DNA of 64,000 bases, from contig NZ_CABVQK010000016.1 of assembly GCF_902499335.1 (NCBI RefSeq), positions 161,105 through 225,104 of the forward strand. The letters run 5' to 3'. The first letter of the stretch is position 1. Each line of letters opens with the position of its first letter. A program made the position numbers and the translations under genes. Source of the DNA: Burkholderia lata. Its GTDB lineage: Bacteria; Pseudomonadota; Gammaproteobacteria; Burkholderiales; Burkholderiaceae. Under the pieces are notes generated by a model. That model saw only the letters and a list, made by a program, of their open reading frames with translations, searched no databases and was not told where the DNA came from. Shown one piece after another: positions 9,460 to 18,790 of this stretch.

Positions 9460-9491
9460 CGATGCCGGCTTGCTGAGTGTGGCCGGCATCG
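9460..9491 (+). terminator. Hairpin after the GH3 gene, possible terminator
   Basis: A perfect 10-bp stem (CGATGCCGGC / GCCGGCATCG) with a 12-base loop starts 16 bases after the GH3 stop codon. No T-run follows it, so intrinsic termination is uncertain. Confidence 0.45.
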
Positions 9492-9946
9492 ACCCCCTCG
9501 ACGACTGGCGCACGCACAACGCCCGATCGACCTTCGATACGACATCACGGTTTCGCGACAGCTCGTAGCCGCTCGAAGGCGCTGCGCCCGTCGCTACGAC
9601 GACAGAGATCGATCCACACTGTAACTCGGCGTTCAGCGCGGCGTTGGAAAGCGCCGCGCTACTGCCACGGATAGTTGACCACGCCGCCAACCATCACATT
9701 TCATTTAACCAAGGTTGCCCCGCATACCGGGAGCCAATATCGGCACGCCCCTTCGATCTGCCGCTTCGAGGATGATTTTCGTCCGCCAGCACAATCACTA
9801 AATGGACACCAAGTAGCGGAAACAGTGAGCGCTGGCGAAAGTCCGCGAGATTTCAAGGCCTGCTACGCCGCAGTGCCTCGCCACAAATCCTCTGCTGTGG
9901 ATAAAAAGGCAGCCCCAACTCGAACACGGCCATGCAGTCCTTGCGG
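9492..9946. other. Gene-free stretch between GH3 gene and LysR gene
   Basis: About 450 bases with no convincing gene on either strand. Open frames here are shadows or extend into the LysR gene. The stretch around 9690-9810 is less GC-rich than its surroundings. No tRNA or repeat was found. Confidence 0.4.
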
Positions 9947-10837
9947 CTACCGCCTCTCGCCGAACCGTTGGACTGCAAACTCCAGAAAGCTCCGCAGCTT
10001 CGGCGTCATCTGCCGGTCTGATGCGTACAGCGCATGCAGCGCACGAGCCGGCGGCTCGTACTCGGGCAGAAGCCGTACCAGTCGTCCTGCCGCAATTTCG
10101 TCCTCCACCAGTTCATACGGCTGCAGCAGGACGCCCATGCCTGCGACTGCCGTCGAGCGCAGCGCTTCTCCGCTATTGGTGGAGAAGCGGCCTTTGATCG
10201 GCACGGACACCCGCCCATCCGGGCCGTCGAAGGTCCACTGGGTACGCAGCGCAGTGTGCGAGAACACGAGACATTCGTGCTTCGCAAGATCCTCCGGACT
10301 GCGTATCTTTTCCGCAGACCTGATGTAATCGGGTGCCGCACAGAGCACCAGGCGATACCAACCCAGGCGCCTCGCAATCAAGCTGCTGTCGGGAAGATCG
10401 CCCGTTCGGAAGACGACATCGAAACCTTCTTCCACCAGGTCGACCGTGCGATTGGAAAGGTTGAGGTCCACCGAAACCTCCGGATGTTGTCGGAGGTATT
10501 CGGGAATCTCGGGCGCGAGCCCATGACTCCCGAAGGTGATGGGCGCGCTGATGCGCAGCCTGCCTCTCGGTTCCGATCGCGTTTCCGCCATGAGCGCCTC
10601 GGCCGCTTCCATCTCGGCGAGGATGCTTTTCGCACGCTCGTAAAACAGCTGGCCACTGTCGGTAAGGCTTTGCCGGCGTGTCGTTCTACTCAGCAGTTTG
10701 ATACCCAGCCCTTCTTCCAGCGCGCGTATCTGTTTGCCGGCCAGTTGCGGCGACATATTCATTTCGTTGGCGGCTGACGAGATCGAACCCGCTTCGACGG
10801 CCCTGACGAAGACCTTCATGCATGCCAGTCTGTCCAT
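9947..10837 (-). CDS. LysR-family transcriptional regulator
   Basis: Regulator of 296 residues. The helix-turn-helix (about 5-62) reads 'MKVFVRAVEAGSISSAANE', and the effector domain spans about 92-290. It is of the CrgA/DhcR-like type often paired with a divergently transcribed enzyme gene. It is read away from the alpha/beta-hydrolase gene at 10970, and the 132-base spacer holds two AT-rich inverted repeats that are good candidates for its operator. Its ligand is unknown. Confidence 0.88.
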   Translation of the reverse strand: MDRLACMKVFVRAVEAGSISSAANEMNMSPQLAGKQIRALEEGLGIKLLSRTTRRQSLTDSGQLFYERAKSILAEMEAAEALMAETRSEPRGRLRISAPITFGSHGLAPEIPEYLRQHPEVSVDLNLSNRTVDLVEEGFDVVFRTGDLPDSSLIARRLGWYRLVLCAAPDYIRSAEKIRSPEDLAKHECLVFSHTALRTQWTFDGPDGRVSVPIKGRFSTNSGEALRSTAVAGMGVLLQPYELVEDEIAAGRLVRLLPEYEPPARALHALYASDRQMTPKLRSFLEFAVQRFGERR

Positions 10838-10838
10838 T

Positions 10839-10855
10839 AGAAATATTTTGTTTCT
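10839..10855. promoter_or_regulatory. AT-rich inverted repeat at the LysR start
   Basis: AGAAA-N7-TTTCT, immediately upstream of the LysR start codon at 10837. The A+T content is far above that of the surrounding genes. It is probably an operator or promoter element used in autoregulation (inferred). Confidence 0.5.
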
Positions 10856-10872
10856 AGTATGGAAATGATACG

Positions 10873-10890
10873 CAAATTGTACTCAATTTG
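10873..10890. promoter_or_regulatory. Perfect inverted repeat in LysR/hydrolase spacer
   Basis: CAAATTG-N4-CAATTTG, a perfect 7-4-7 dyad in the middle of the divergent spacer. The size and the A/T-flanked symmetry fit a LysR-type binding site. It lies about 80 bases before the hydrolase start, a usual distance for LysR activation. Confidence 0.55.
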
Positions 10891-10969
10891 TTTCATGTCT
10901 AAAGTGCAATCTCGCTGTCGGCGCGATGTTGCCCGGCGGCTTCCTCAGACCCATCTCCAAGGAAATCAG

Positions 10970-11746
10970 ATGTCCATCTCAAAGGCAGCGATCGTCGCTG
11001 CCGCGCTCGGGAGCGCAGCAGTCGTTTCGAATTCCACGTCCGCCGTTGCGGCAGAAGTACAGAAACCCACCGTCGTACTCGTTCATGGGGCGTTTGCGGA
11101 CGGTTCGACATGGAACAAGGTCATTCCCCTGCTTCAGGAAAAAGGACTGAACGTCGTTGCCGTGCAAAATCCGCTGAGTTCGCTGGCCGACGACGTCAAG
11201 GCAACGCAACGCGTTCTCGACCAGCAAACGGGCCCGGTCGTTCTCGTGGCTCATTCGTGGGGCGGTGCGGTCATTACTCAGGCAGGAGAGCGGGACAACG
11301 TCAAAGCCCTCGTCTATGTAGCTGCATTCGCTCCGTCCGAAGGACAGTCGGTTGCCGATGTTTCGAAGGACTACCCGACTCCGTCCGGCTTCAGCCACAT
11401 CGTTGCGGATAAGGACGGGTTTCTGACCTTGAGCCTGGAGGGCGTGCAAAAGCATCTCGCGCAGGACGTTCCGGCGGAACAAACGAGGCTGATGTATGCA
11501 ACGCAAACGCCTACCCGCGGCAAGAACTTCGAGGAGAAGGTGACGGCCGCGGCCTGGAAAACGAAGCCGTCCTGGTACGTGGTCAGCGAGCAAGACCACA
11601 TGCTTGACCCGGCTTTGCAGGTTGCCATGGCGAAGAAGATTTCAGCGCATGTCACGACGCTGCGCGCAAGCCATGCGCCGCACTTGTCGCAGCCGTCCGA
11701 CATCGCCAAAGTGATCCTCGACGCGACCGCAGCCGTTTCGAAGTAA
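10970..11746 (+). CDS. Exported alpha/beta hydrolase
   Basis: Hydrolase of 258 residues from the ATG at 10970, preceded by an AAGGAA ribosome site. The Sec signal peptide (about 1-27, ending near AVAA) points to the periplasm. The fold markers are 'VVLVHGAFADGSTW' (oxyanion loop) and the nucleophile elbow H-S-W-G-G with S96; the likely catalytic histidine is in 'ASHAPHLSQ' near the C-terminus. The family includes esterases and salicylate-esterase-like enzymes, and the substrate is unknown. The longer in-frame start at 10859 lies inside the AT-rich regulatory spacer and is unlikely. It is probably regulated by the divergent LysR protein. Confidence 0.87.
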   Translation: MSISKAAIVAAALGSAAVVSNSTSAVAAEVQKPTVVLVHGAFADGSTWNKVIPLLQEKGLNVVAVQNPLSSLADDVKATQRVLDQQTGPVVLVAHSWGGAVITQAGERDNVKALVYVAAFAPSEGQSVADVSKDYPTPSGFSHIVADKDGFLTLSLEGVQKHLAQDVPAEQTRLMYATQTPTRGKNFEEKVTAAAWKTKPSWYVVSEQDHMLDPALQVAMAKKISAHVTTLRASHAPHLSQPSDIAKVILDATAAVSK

Positions 11747-11971
11747 ATGTCGCTCCGGCGGCAAAACGGACAGGCGCGAAGCCGCGCAGTCGTCGACATC
11801 GCCGCAGCCGCGCCGCGACATCCCCGGATCCCGGCGATGTCCGGTCACGGTCGCGGAGGATGTCCGCGAACGAGCAACGACGTCGCGACTTCAGCCCGGA
11901 AATCCGCGAAATGTCACGCCCCCGCGAAGTCGAGGTGGCTCGAAGCCTCACCATCGCGCCAGGCACCACGG

Positions 11972-12886
11972 CTATGCATCTCGCATGAACAGTGCTGCGT
12001 TTTCCTGGACCGCCTTCGCGATAAAGTTGGCCACCACTCGAATATGCGCGGCCTTGCGATGATCCTCATGCACGTGCATGTGGAACGAACGCGTCAGGCT
12101 GAACTCGGCGGGAAGCACCGCCACGAGATTCGGAAGCGACTCGGCAACATAGGCCGGCAGGACCCCGAGGCCGTGTCCGGCCGCGGTTGCGAAGACTTGG
12201 GGTAACAGTGCCGAGCTCCGTATCCGTGGCTGAATATCTGCATCCATGACGTGCAGATAGTTCAGCTCCGGCGCGAAAAGGCCCTCTTCGACGTAGCCGA
12301 TAAAGGGATGCTTCCTGAAGTCCTGGATTGCGTTGATTGGTCCCGCACGATCGAGGTAGGTTCTGGAACCGTACACGAACATCCGGTAATCGGTGAGCCG
12401 CCGTGACGCCACCCGGAGATGCTGCGCGCCGGACAGGCTGACCGCAATATCCGCTTCCTGCTTCCACAAGCTGAAGATCCTTGGCGCGGCGAGGATTTCA
12501 ATCTCCAGACGCGGGTGCAGTGCGGTCAGCTCATGAACGCGCGGCGCAAGGAAGATCGAACCAAAACCATCAGGGGCGCCGATACGCACGATCCCTTCCA
12601 CCCCATCGGTATCGGCAGCCGCGATCGCGCGCGACGCATGAAACGCACGCTCGATTCCCTGCACGACCTCGAGTACACGCGCCCCTTCCGGCGTGAGAAC
12701 ATAACCTGTCGTGCTTTTGTGAAACAGCCGGCTGTTCAGTACGGTTTCCAGCGCGCGAATTCTTCGGGACACCGTTGTGTGCTCCGTGCCGAGTCGCTCC
12801 GCAGCGGCGGAAAGCGTTCCGGTTTGCGCGACGGCAAGAAAGTAGCGATAGTCGTCCCAGTTTTCCGATAACTTTCTGGCTGCCAC
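11972..12886 (-). CDS. LysR-family transcriptional regulator
   Basis: Regulator of 304 residues. Its helix-turn-helix region includes 'YFLAVAQTGTLSAAAERL' and 'GTEHTTVSRRIRALE', a variant typical of the LysR clade related to YhjC/DsdC-like orphan regulators. The effector domain spans about 95-295. It is the last of three same-strand genes (oxidoreductase, LysR, LysR) with short gaps of 30 and 52 bases, so it may be cotranscribed with them. The remnant at 21890-22125 belongs to the same clade. Confidence 0.87.
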   Translation of the reverse strand: MAARKLSENWDDYRYFLAVAQTGTLSAAAERLGTEHTTVSRRIRALETVLNSRLFHKSTTGYVLTPEGARVLEVVQGIERAFHASRAIAAADTDGVEGIVRIGAPDGFGSIFLAPRVHELTALHPRLEIEILAAPRIFSLWKQEADIAVSLSGAQHLRVASRRLTDYRMFVYGSRTYLDRAGPINAIQDFRKHPFIGYVEEGLFAPELNYLHVMDADIQPRIRSSALLPQVFATAAGHGLGVLPAYVAESLPNLVAVLPAEFSLTRSFHMHVHEDHRKAAHIRVVANFIAKAVQENAALFMRDA

Positions 12887-12938
12887 GATGCACCTTCGTC
12901 GACTACGCGGTCGTTCCCGAGGCAGCGTCCCGCCGATT

Positions 12939-13880
12939 TCACGTCGATGCCCACGGCGGCTTTGGCGTGAACTGCGCCTCGATCCATTGCTTGAACAGCT
13001 TCAACTTCGCCGGCGTGTGCTTGATCGACGGCGTCACCAGGTACACGCCCGAACGCTCGTCGAGATGCCATTGCGGCAGCACCCTGACGAGCCGCCCCGA
13101 TGCAAGATCTCTGCTCATCAGCCAGTCGCCGCCAGCCACGATGCCCACCCCTCGCACCGCGGCGAGAAGCAACGTCGAGTTCTCGTTGCTGGAGAGGTTG
13201 CCGCGCACGGTGACCGTCTCCGTCTGGCTTCCGTTCGAGAGCTTCCAAGCGGGATAGGTGGCAAGACCGGTGAACCCGAGACAATTGTGGCGACTCAAAT
13301 CACGCGGCGTTTCCGGTACACCGCGCGCCCGCAAATACGCCGGCGAAGCACAGAGGATCCGTTGGTGGTCGCAGAGCTTCCTGGCGCGTAGAAGGCTGTC
13401 GCTCAGGCTGCCTACACGAATCGCCGCGTCGAAACCCTCGCCGATGATGTCCGCGAACTGCTCCGAGTATTCCACGTGAACGATCAGATCGGGATTGGCC
13501 AACGCAAACTCGGCAATCAATGGCGCCAGCCACATCCGCCCGAGCGCGCTCGGGAAGGCGAGACGAAGCGACCCCGTCGCCCGTATCGCCGATTCAGAGA
13601 CTTCCCGTTCAGCGTCCGTCAGTACCGCCTCCGCTTCGCGCAATCGCTGGATGAAGCGCGCGCCCGCTTCGGTAAAGCGGACATGCCGTGTCGATCGCTC
13701 GACCAGCCGGACGCCGAGCCTCGCCTCGAGCTCCGAGACACGCTTCGAAATCACGGTCGGATGTCGTTGCAGAATCTTCCCGGCCTGCGCAAACGTACCG
13801 CCGTCATGCAAGGCCAGCAGCGCTCCGATTTGATCCGCGTACTGACTTCCGAATGCACTCATCGTTGTGGCAGATGTCAT
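12939..13880 (-). CDS. LysR-family transcriptional regulator
   Basis: Regulator of 313 residues. The helix-turn-helix lies at about 17-75 ('GGTFAQAGKILQRHPTVISK') and the effector domain at about 100-305. It starts 30 bases after the oxidoreductase stop at 13911 on the same strand and is followed by a second, quite different LysR gene. It most likely governs the oxidoreductase or a divergent target, but no operator was identified. An alternative start (residue 7, ATG at 13862) is possible. Confidence 0.87.
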   Translation of the reverse strand: MTSATTMSAFGSQYADQIGALLALHDGGTFAQAGKILQRHPTVISKRVSELEARLGVRLVERSTRHVRFTEAGARFIQRLREAEAVLTDAEREVSESAIRATGSLRLAFPSALGRMWLAPLIAEFALANPDLIVHVEYSEQFADIIGEGFDAAIRVGSLSDSLLRARKLCDHQRILCASPAYLRARGVPETPRDLSRHNCLGFTGLATYPAWKLSNGSQTETVTVRGNLSSNENSTLLLAAVRGVGIVAGGDWLMSRDLASGRLVRVLPQWHLDERSGVYLVTPSIKHTPAKLKLFKQWIEAQFTPKPPWAST

Positions 13881-13910
13881 ACGTCGCCGTTGAATCGGCT
13901 CCCGGTGATT

Positions 13911-14885
13911 TCAGGGTTTCAGTATAACGGCCCCTTCCGTCTTACCCTGCTGCAGCAGTGCGTGGGCTTTCCGCACATCGGCGAGCGGGAATAGGTGCCG
14001 CGGATTGGCGTGGATGAATCCCGCCCGGATCGCATCGAGCACTGCATGCGCACGCTGGCGATACACGTCGGCCGACGCCGTATGCGCTGCCAGCGACGGG
14101 CGAGTCAGGTACAGGGAACCCTTTGCGTTCAACGTCGACACGCTGACGGGCGACGGTGCACCGGAGGTCGCGCCGAACGAAACCATGAGCCCTCGCGGAC
14201 GAAGACAGTCGAGCGATGCATCGAAAGACACCTTCCCCACACCGTCGTACACCACCTCCGCTTTCCGGCCTTCGGTGAGGTCGGTCACCTGTTCGCCCAG
14301 CGTCGCCGCGTCGAACACCAGCACATGATCGCAACCGGCCTGGCGCGCACGCTCGACACTCCCGGGTCGCGACACGACGCCAATGACATGCGCGCCCAGA
14401 TGCTTGGCCCAAGGCACCATGATCTGGCCGAGCGCTCCGGCTGCGCCGTAGATGACGACGACACTGCCGTCGCGAACCGGAAAGGTCGTGGTCAGCAGAT
14501 ACTGCGCGGTGATCCCCTTGAACAGCACGGCAGCCGCGTCGTCAAAACTGACGGCGTCCGGAAGCGCAACCAGTCGCTCCGCCGGATATCGTCTGCCGCT
14601 TGCATAGGCGCCCAGCGGGCCGGTTGCATAACCGACACGGTCCCCCACGCGGAAATCGACGACGCCATCGCCCACCGCAGCAACGATGCCGGCCCCCTCG
14701 AGACCGAGGCCCGACGGAAGCGTCACCGGCGCATCTCCCCGGCGTTGACTGAGATCGAGCGGGTTGACGCCGATCGCCTCTTGCTCGAGCCAGACTTCAC
14801 CCGGCCCCGGGCTCTCGCGGCCGACCTCGAGACATTCCAGCACTTCCACGTCGCCTGTTCCAGCGATCCGAACCGTCACTGCCAT
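13911..14885 (-). CDS. Quinone-oxidoreductase-like zinc-independent alcohol dehydrogenase family protein
   Basis: NADPH-dependent reductase of 324 residues from the MDR superfamily, of the quinone oxidoreductase (QOR) type. The GroES-like domain covers about 1-120 and the Rossmann domain carries GAAGALG at 147-153. The catalytic zinc cysteine of alcohol dehydrogenases is absent, as expected for QOR. The likely reaction is reduction of quinones or alkenals. I start it at 14885 (MAVTVRIAG), since the in-frame extension to 14984 has no family similarity. Two LysR genes follow on the same strand. Confidence 0.87.
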   Translation of the reverse strand: MAVTVRIAGTGDVEVLECLEVGRESPGPGEVWLEQEAIGVNPLDLSQRRGDAPVTLPSGLGLEGAGIVAAVGDGVVDFRVGDRVGYATGPLGAYASGRRYPAERLVALPDAVSFDDAAAVLFKGITAQYLLTTTFPVRDGSVVVIYGAAGALGQIMVPWAKHLGAHVIGVVSRPGSVERARQAGCDHVLVFDAATLGEQVTDLTEGRKAEVVYDGVGKVSFDASLDCLRPRGLMVSFGATSGAPSPVSVSTLNAKGSLYLTRPSLAAHTASADVYRQRAHAVLDAIRAGFIHANPRHLFPLADVRKAHALLQQGKTEGAVILKP

Positions 14886-15118
14886 TCGTCTGCTCCTTGT
14901 ATTCCGTGAATGAAGCCATCTGCATCTACAGTAAGCACTCGAACCGCGATGATCAATAGCAGCCCATGCAGGGTTGTGCTGCACGTGTTGCAGGAATGCC
15001 GCTCGAGTCGGGCGCGCGGGAGCACGCCGTCGTATCCGTCCCGAGTCTGATCGAAGAGCCGGGATGCCGGCAGGCGTCGCGAGACGATTACGGTTCGCGC
15101 GATACCCGCCGAAATGGC

Positions 15119-15394
15119 TCAGATCGCCTTGATGAACGGATGCACGGCGACGTCTTTCCAGACCTGGTTGACGTGGAACGGGTCGCCTGCCGCAAAGGCA
15201 CGCGCCTCATCGAGATCGCGCGCGTCGACCAGCAGCATGCTGCCGATCCGCCGCTCACCTGCCACGTCGGTCAGCGGTCCGGCAACAACGATCGGAACGG
15301 GTGCTGACGCAAGATAGGCACGATGCGCCGCATAGTGCTGGTCACGTGCGTACGGCTTCGCCGGATCATCCAGGCAATAGATGACGAAATGCAT
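15119..15394 (-). CDS. YciI-family protein
   Basis: Small cytosolic protein of 91 residues with the YciI ferredoxin-like dimeric fold. The family signature histidine and aspartate are seen in 'RAYLASAPVPIVVAGPL' and 'MLLVDARDLDEARAFAAGDPF'. Some relatives act on chlorinated or lactone intermediates, but most have no known function. It sits 89 bases behind mmsA on the same strand and may be its operon partner. Confidence 0.82.
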   Translation of the reverse strand: MHFVIYCLDDPAKPYARDQHYAAHRAYLASAPVPIVVAGPLTDVAGERRIGSMLLVDARDLDEARAFAAGDPFHVNQVWKDVAVHPFIKAI

Positions 15395-15483
15395 GATGTC
15401 GCTCCTTTTCGTAGCAGTGGGCCGGGCAACGCAACCCGCGCGAGCGGTTCGTTCGCCCGCCCCCCCGGCCTTGCTGCGTTCCG

Positions 15484-17019
15484 TTATTTCAGTGCAATGG
15501 TGGTGTTCACGCCTTCGCTGACCGCCGCGTCGTCGAACCAGCGCGCCGTCACGGTCTTCGTCTGCGTATAGAAGTGGATCACCTGCTTGCCGTACGCGCC
15601 CAGATCGCCGAGTTTCGAGCCGCGCGATCCCGTAAAGCTGAAGATCGGCACCGGCACGGGAATGGGAAGATTGATGCCGACCTGCCCGACATCGATCTCA
15701 CTCTGGAACTTGCGCGCCGCCGCGCCGCTTTGCGTGAATATGCTGACGCCATTTCCCATCGGATTGCGATTGATCAGATCGATGGCGCTGTCCAGCGAAT
15801 CCGCCTCCATGACGCAGATCACCGGGCCGAATATCTCCGTCTCGTAGATCGTCATGCCCGGCGTCACATCCGAGAAGATCGTCGGGCCGATGAAGTTGCC
15901 GTCCCCGTAGCCTTCGACTTCAATATCGCGCCCGTCGAGCGCGAGCGTCGCGCCTTCCTTCACGCCGGCCTCGATCAAGCCGAGGATCCGCGCTTTGGCC
16001 GCACGGGATACGACCGGCCCGACGTCGGTACCCGGAACCGTGCCGGCATTGACCTTGAGCTGACGCGCGCGATCCACGAGCTCCGGCAGCCATTCTTTCG
16101 ATGCCCCGACCAGCACCACCACTGACGTAGCCATGCACCGCTGTCCTGCCGCACCGAAGCCGGCGCCCGCCAGCGCATTGAGCGCATGTTCCTTGTTTGC
16201 GTCCGGCAGAACCACCGCGTGGTTCTTCGCGCCCATCATCGACTGGACTCGCTTTCCGTGCTGGCTGCCGAGCTGATAGACATGCGTACCGACGTGAGTA
16301 GATCCCACGAACGAAATCGCCTTGATATCGGGATGCGTGCAAATGGCATTCACGACATCCTTCCCGCCATGAACCACATTGAGGACGCCCGCCGGAACGC
16401 CCGCCTCGATCGCAAGCTCCACCAGCTCCATCGTGGAAAGGGGATCCTGCTCCGACGGCTTGAGGACGAAGGTATTGCCGCAGACGATCGCCATCGGGAA
16501 CATCCACAACGGAATCATCGCCGGAAAGTTGAACGGCGTAATGCCTGCACACACGCCGATCGGTTGCCGCAGCGTATACGTGTCCACCTTGCCCGCGACG
16601 TTCTCCGCGAACTCCCCCAGTTGCAGCGTGCCGATCGAGCAAGCGTGCTCGACGACTTCGAGGCCACGGAAGATGTCGCCCTCGGCATCGGCGAGCGTCT
16701 TGCCCTGTTCGGCAGTCAGCGTCTGCGCAAGGCGCTTCATGTTCTGGCGAACCAGCTCCTGGAATTTCAGCATCAGCCGCATACGCGTGCCGATCGGCGT
16801 CACGCTCCACGTACGGAACGCCTTCTTTGCGGCCGCTACTGCATCATTCAGTTCGGCCGTGGTGGCGAAAGGCACGCGGCCAATGACCTCCTGCGTCGCC
16901 GGGTTAGCGATGTCGTGCCATTCGTCGCTTTTCGATTCGACGAACACGCCGTCGATCAGCAGCTTTGCGCTGCGAAGGCCTTGCGCGGCACGGTGGTTGG
17001 TTTCAACAGCGATATTCAC
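15484..17019 (-). CDS. mmsA: Methylmalonate-semialdehyde dehydrogenase (CoA-acylating)
   Basis: Enzyme of 511 residues that converts (methyl)malonate semialdehyde with CoA and NAD+ to propionyl- or acetyl-CoA plus CO2, the last step of valine and beta-alanine breakdown. The catalytic cysteine is C295 in 'GAAGQRCMATSV', and 'GSTHVGTHVY' near 239-248 is the MMSDH form of the NAD-binding segment. The usual aldehyde-dehydrogenase general-base glutamate is not in its normal place, which fits the CoA-dependent subfamily. It lies between an MFS carrier and a YciI gene on one strand. It could also finish the beta-alanine that the pyrimidine genes at 40-47 kb would release. Confidence 0.9.
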   Translation of the reverse strand: MNIAVETNHRAAQGLRSAKLLIDGVFVESKSDEWHDIANPATQEVIGRVPFATTAELNDAVAAAKKAFRTWSVTPIGTRMRLMLKFQELVRQNMKRLAQTLTAEQGKTLADAEGDIFRGLEVVEHACSIGTLQLGEFAENVAGKVDTYTLRQPIGVCAGITPFNFPAMIPLWMFPMAIVCGNTFVLKPSEQDPLSTMELVELAIEAGVPAGVLNVVHGGKDVVNAICTHPDIKAISFVGSTHVGTHVYQLGSQHGKRVQSMMGAKNHAVVLPDANKEHALNALAGAGFGAAGQRCMATSVVVLVGASKEWLPELVDRARQLKVNAGTVPGTDVGPVVSRAAKARILGLIEAGVKEGATLALDGRDIEVEGYGDGNFIGPTIFSDVTPGMTIYETEIFGPVICVMEADSLDSAIDLINRNPMGNGVSIFTQSGAAARKFQSEIDVGQVGINLPIPVPVPIFSFTGSRGSKLGDLGAYGKQVIHFYTQTKTVTARWFDDAAVSEGVNTTIALK

Positions 17020-17115
17020 GACGCACTCCTTATGATGAACGCTCGGTCAGGCTCGTGACGAAACCGGCACGGGCAAGCGCCCCGCTGGTCTGCACGAGCC
17101 GCTAATACGGTGCAC

Positions 17116-18771
17116 CTAGTCGATACTCGCGCCACGTGTCTCGCGAACGAAGAACAGGCAAACGACGCAGCTCATCGCAGCGATCACGATCGGGTACCAC
17201 AATCCCGAATAGACGTTGCCTCGCGCCGCGACGATTGCAAATGCCGATGCAGGCAGGAAGCCGCCGAACCAGCCGTTGCCGATGTGGTACGGCACGGACA
17301 GGCAGGTGTAGCGAATGCGTGCAGGGAAGCACTCGACCAGCATGGCAGCCATCGGCCCGTAGACCATCGTGCCGTACAGCATGAGCACCACGAGGACGAG
17401 AATGGTCATCGGCACGTTCACACGCGCCGGATCTGCCGCATGGGGATAGCCGGCGTCGGTCAACGCGCTTCGAAGTGCGGAGTTGAACGCATCCGCCCTG
17501 GCCGTGCCATTCGCGGACGTCGCGTCATAGGATTCAATCCGGACGGAGCCCACCACGATCACGGCCGGCTGGTTTGCCGGCGCTACCTGGTTCTCATAGC
17601 TCACCCCCGCTTTCGACAACGCTGCCTTTGCCACATCGCAAGCGCTCGTGAACTTCGCGGTACCGACCGGATTGAACTGGAACGAACACGCCTTCGGATC
17701 GGAGATGAGGACAATCGGCGAACGCGTCTGCGCGGCTTCCAGTGCAGGATTGACGTAGTGCGTCAACGCCTTGAACAACGGCATGTAAGTCAGCACGGCA
17801 AGGAGGCAACCGACGAACATGATCGGCTTGCGGCCAATTCGATCGGAAAGCGCCCCGGCAACGACATAGAACGGCGCGGAAATCAGGAGCGCGGCAATGA
17901 GGATGGTGTTCGTCATCGCCCCATGCAGCTTCAACGTTTCGGTCAGGAAGAACAGCGTGTAGAACTGCCCGGTGTACCAGACCACGGCTTCCCCTGCCGT
18001 GACGCCGAACAGGGCAATGAGCATCAACCGGACGTTTTTCCACTGGCCGAAGGCCTCCTTGACGGGAGCCTTTGACGTCTTGCCTTCGTTCACCATCTTC
18101 TGGAATGCAGGTGACTCGCTGAGCTTCATGCGAATCCATACCGAGATGCCCAGCAATGCGATCGAAAGCAGGAACGGAATGCGCCAACCCCAGGCACCGA
18201 ATCGCTCCTCTCCGATCAAGGTGCGCACACCAAGAATCACGAGCAACGAAAGGAACAGGCCCAGCGTGGCGGTCATCTGAATCCATGACGTCCAGGTGCC
18301 CCGCTTATTCGCCGGCGCGTGCTCGGCCACGTACGTTGCCGCGCCGCCGTACTCTCCACCCAGTGCCAGCCCCTGCACGAGCCGCATGGCAACGAAGAGG
18401 ATCGGCGCCAGAATGCCGATCGTGGCGTACCCCGGCAGCAGCCCCACGAAGAACGTTGACGCCCCCATCAGCAGGATGGTCACCAGGAACGTATATTTGC
18501 GACCCAGCTTGTCGCCCAGACGACCGAACACGACGGCGCCGAGCGGCCGCACGGCAAAGCCCGCGGCGAAGCTGAGCAGCGTGAAGATGAAAGCAGCCGA
18601 CGGGCTGACTCCGGAAAATATGGCCTTGCTGATGAAGGGCGCAAGCGCGCCCGCCAGGAAGAAGTCATACCACTCGAAGATGGTCCCCAACGATGACGCG
18701 AACACTACGGTTCGGCTGCGGACCGTCATCTCTTCGGGCCGTGCCGACCTGTCGATTGCCGTGCTGATCAT
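17116..18771 (-). CDS. MFS transporter, metabolite:H+ symporter family
   Basis: Inner-membrane carrier of 551 residues of the MHS class (proline/betaine, shikimate, dicarboxylate relatives). The helix 2-3 loop shows 'GRLGDKLGRKYTF' (about 83-95), and the entry 'GTIFEWYDFFL' is an MHS signature. It is about 100 residues longer than most relatives: a soluble loop at about 336-452, with cysteines at 362 and 378, separates two transmembrane halves of the C-terminal bundle. The substrate is probably the hydroxy-acid or branched acid handled by the adjacent mmsA and 3-hydroxyisobutyrate dehydrogenase. A perfect inverted repeat lies just upstream at 18791-18810. Confidence 0.88.
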   Translation of the reverse strand: MISTAIDRSARPEEMTVRSRTVVFASSLGTIFEWYDFFLAGALAPFISKAIFSGVSPSAAFIFTLLSFAAGFAVRPLGAVVFGRLGDKLGRKYTFLVTILLMGASTFFVGLLPGYATIGILAPILFVAMRLVQGLALGGEYGGAATYVAEHAPANKRGTWTSWIQMTATLGLFLSLLVILGVRTLIGEERFGAWGWRIPFLLSIALLGISVWIRMKLSESPAFQKMVNEGKTSKAPVKEAFGQWKNVRLMLIALFGVTAGEAVVWYTGQFYTLFFLTETLKLHGAMTNTILIAALLISAPFYVVAGALSDRIGRKPIMFVGCLLAVLTYMPLFKALTHYVNPALEAAQTRSPIVLISDPKACSFQFNPVGTAKFTSACDVAKAALSKAGVSYENQVAPANQPAVIVVGSVRIESYDATSANGTARADAFNSALRSALTDAGYPHAADPARVNVPMTILVLVVLMLYGTMVYGPMAAMLVECFPARIRYTCLSVPYHIGNGWFGGFLPASAFAIVAARGNVYSGLWYPIVIAAMSCVVCLFFVRETRGASID

Positions 18772-18790
18772 GGTGTGTCTCCGTATTGGA

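Noticed and set aside
9675..10328. Open frame of 217 codons crossing the LysR gene
   Set aside because: Its larger part is antisense to the LysR gene at 9947; no similarity to anything known.
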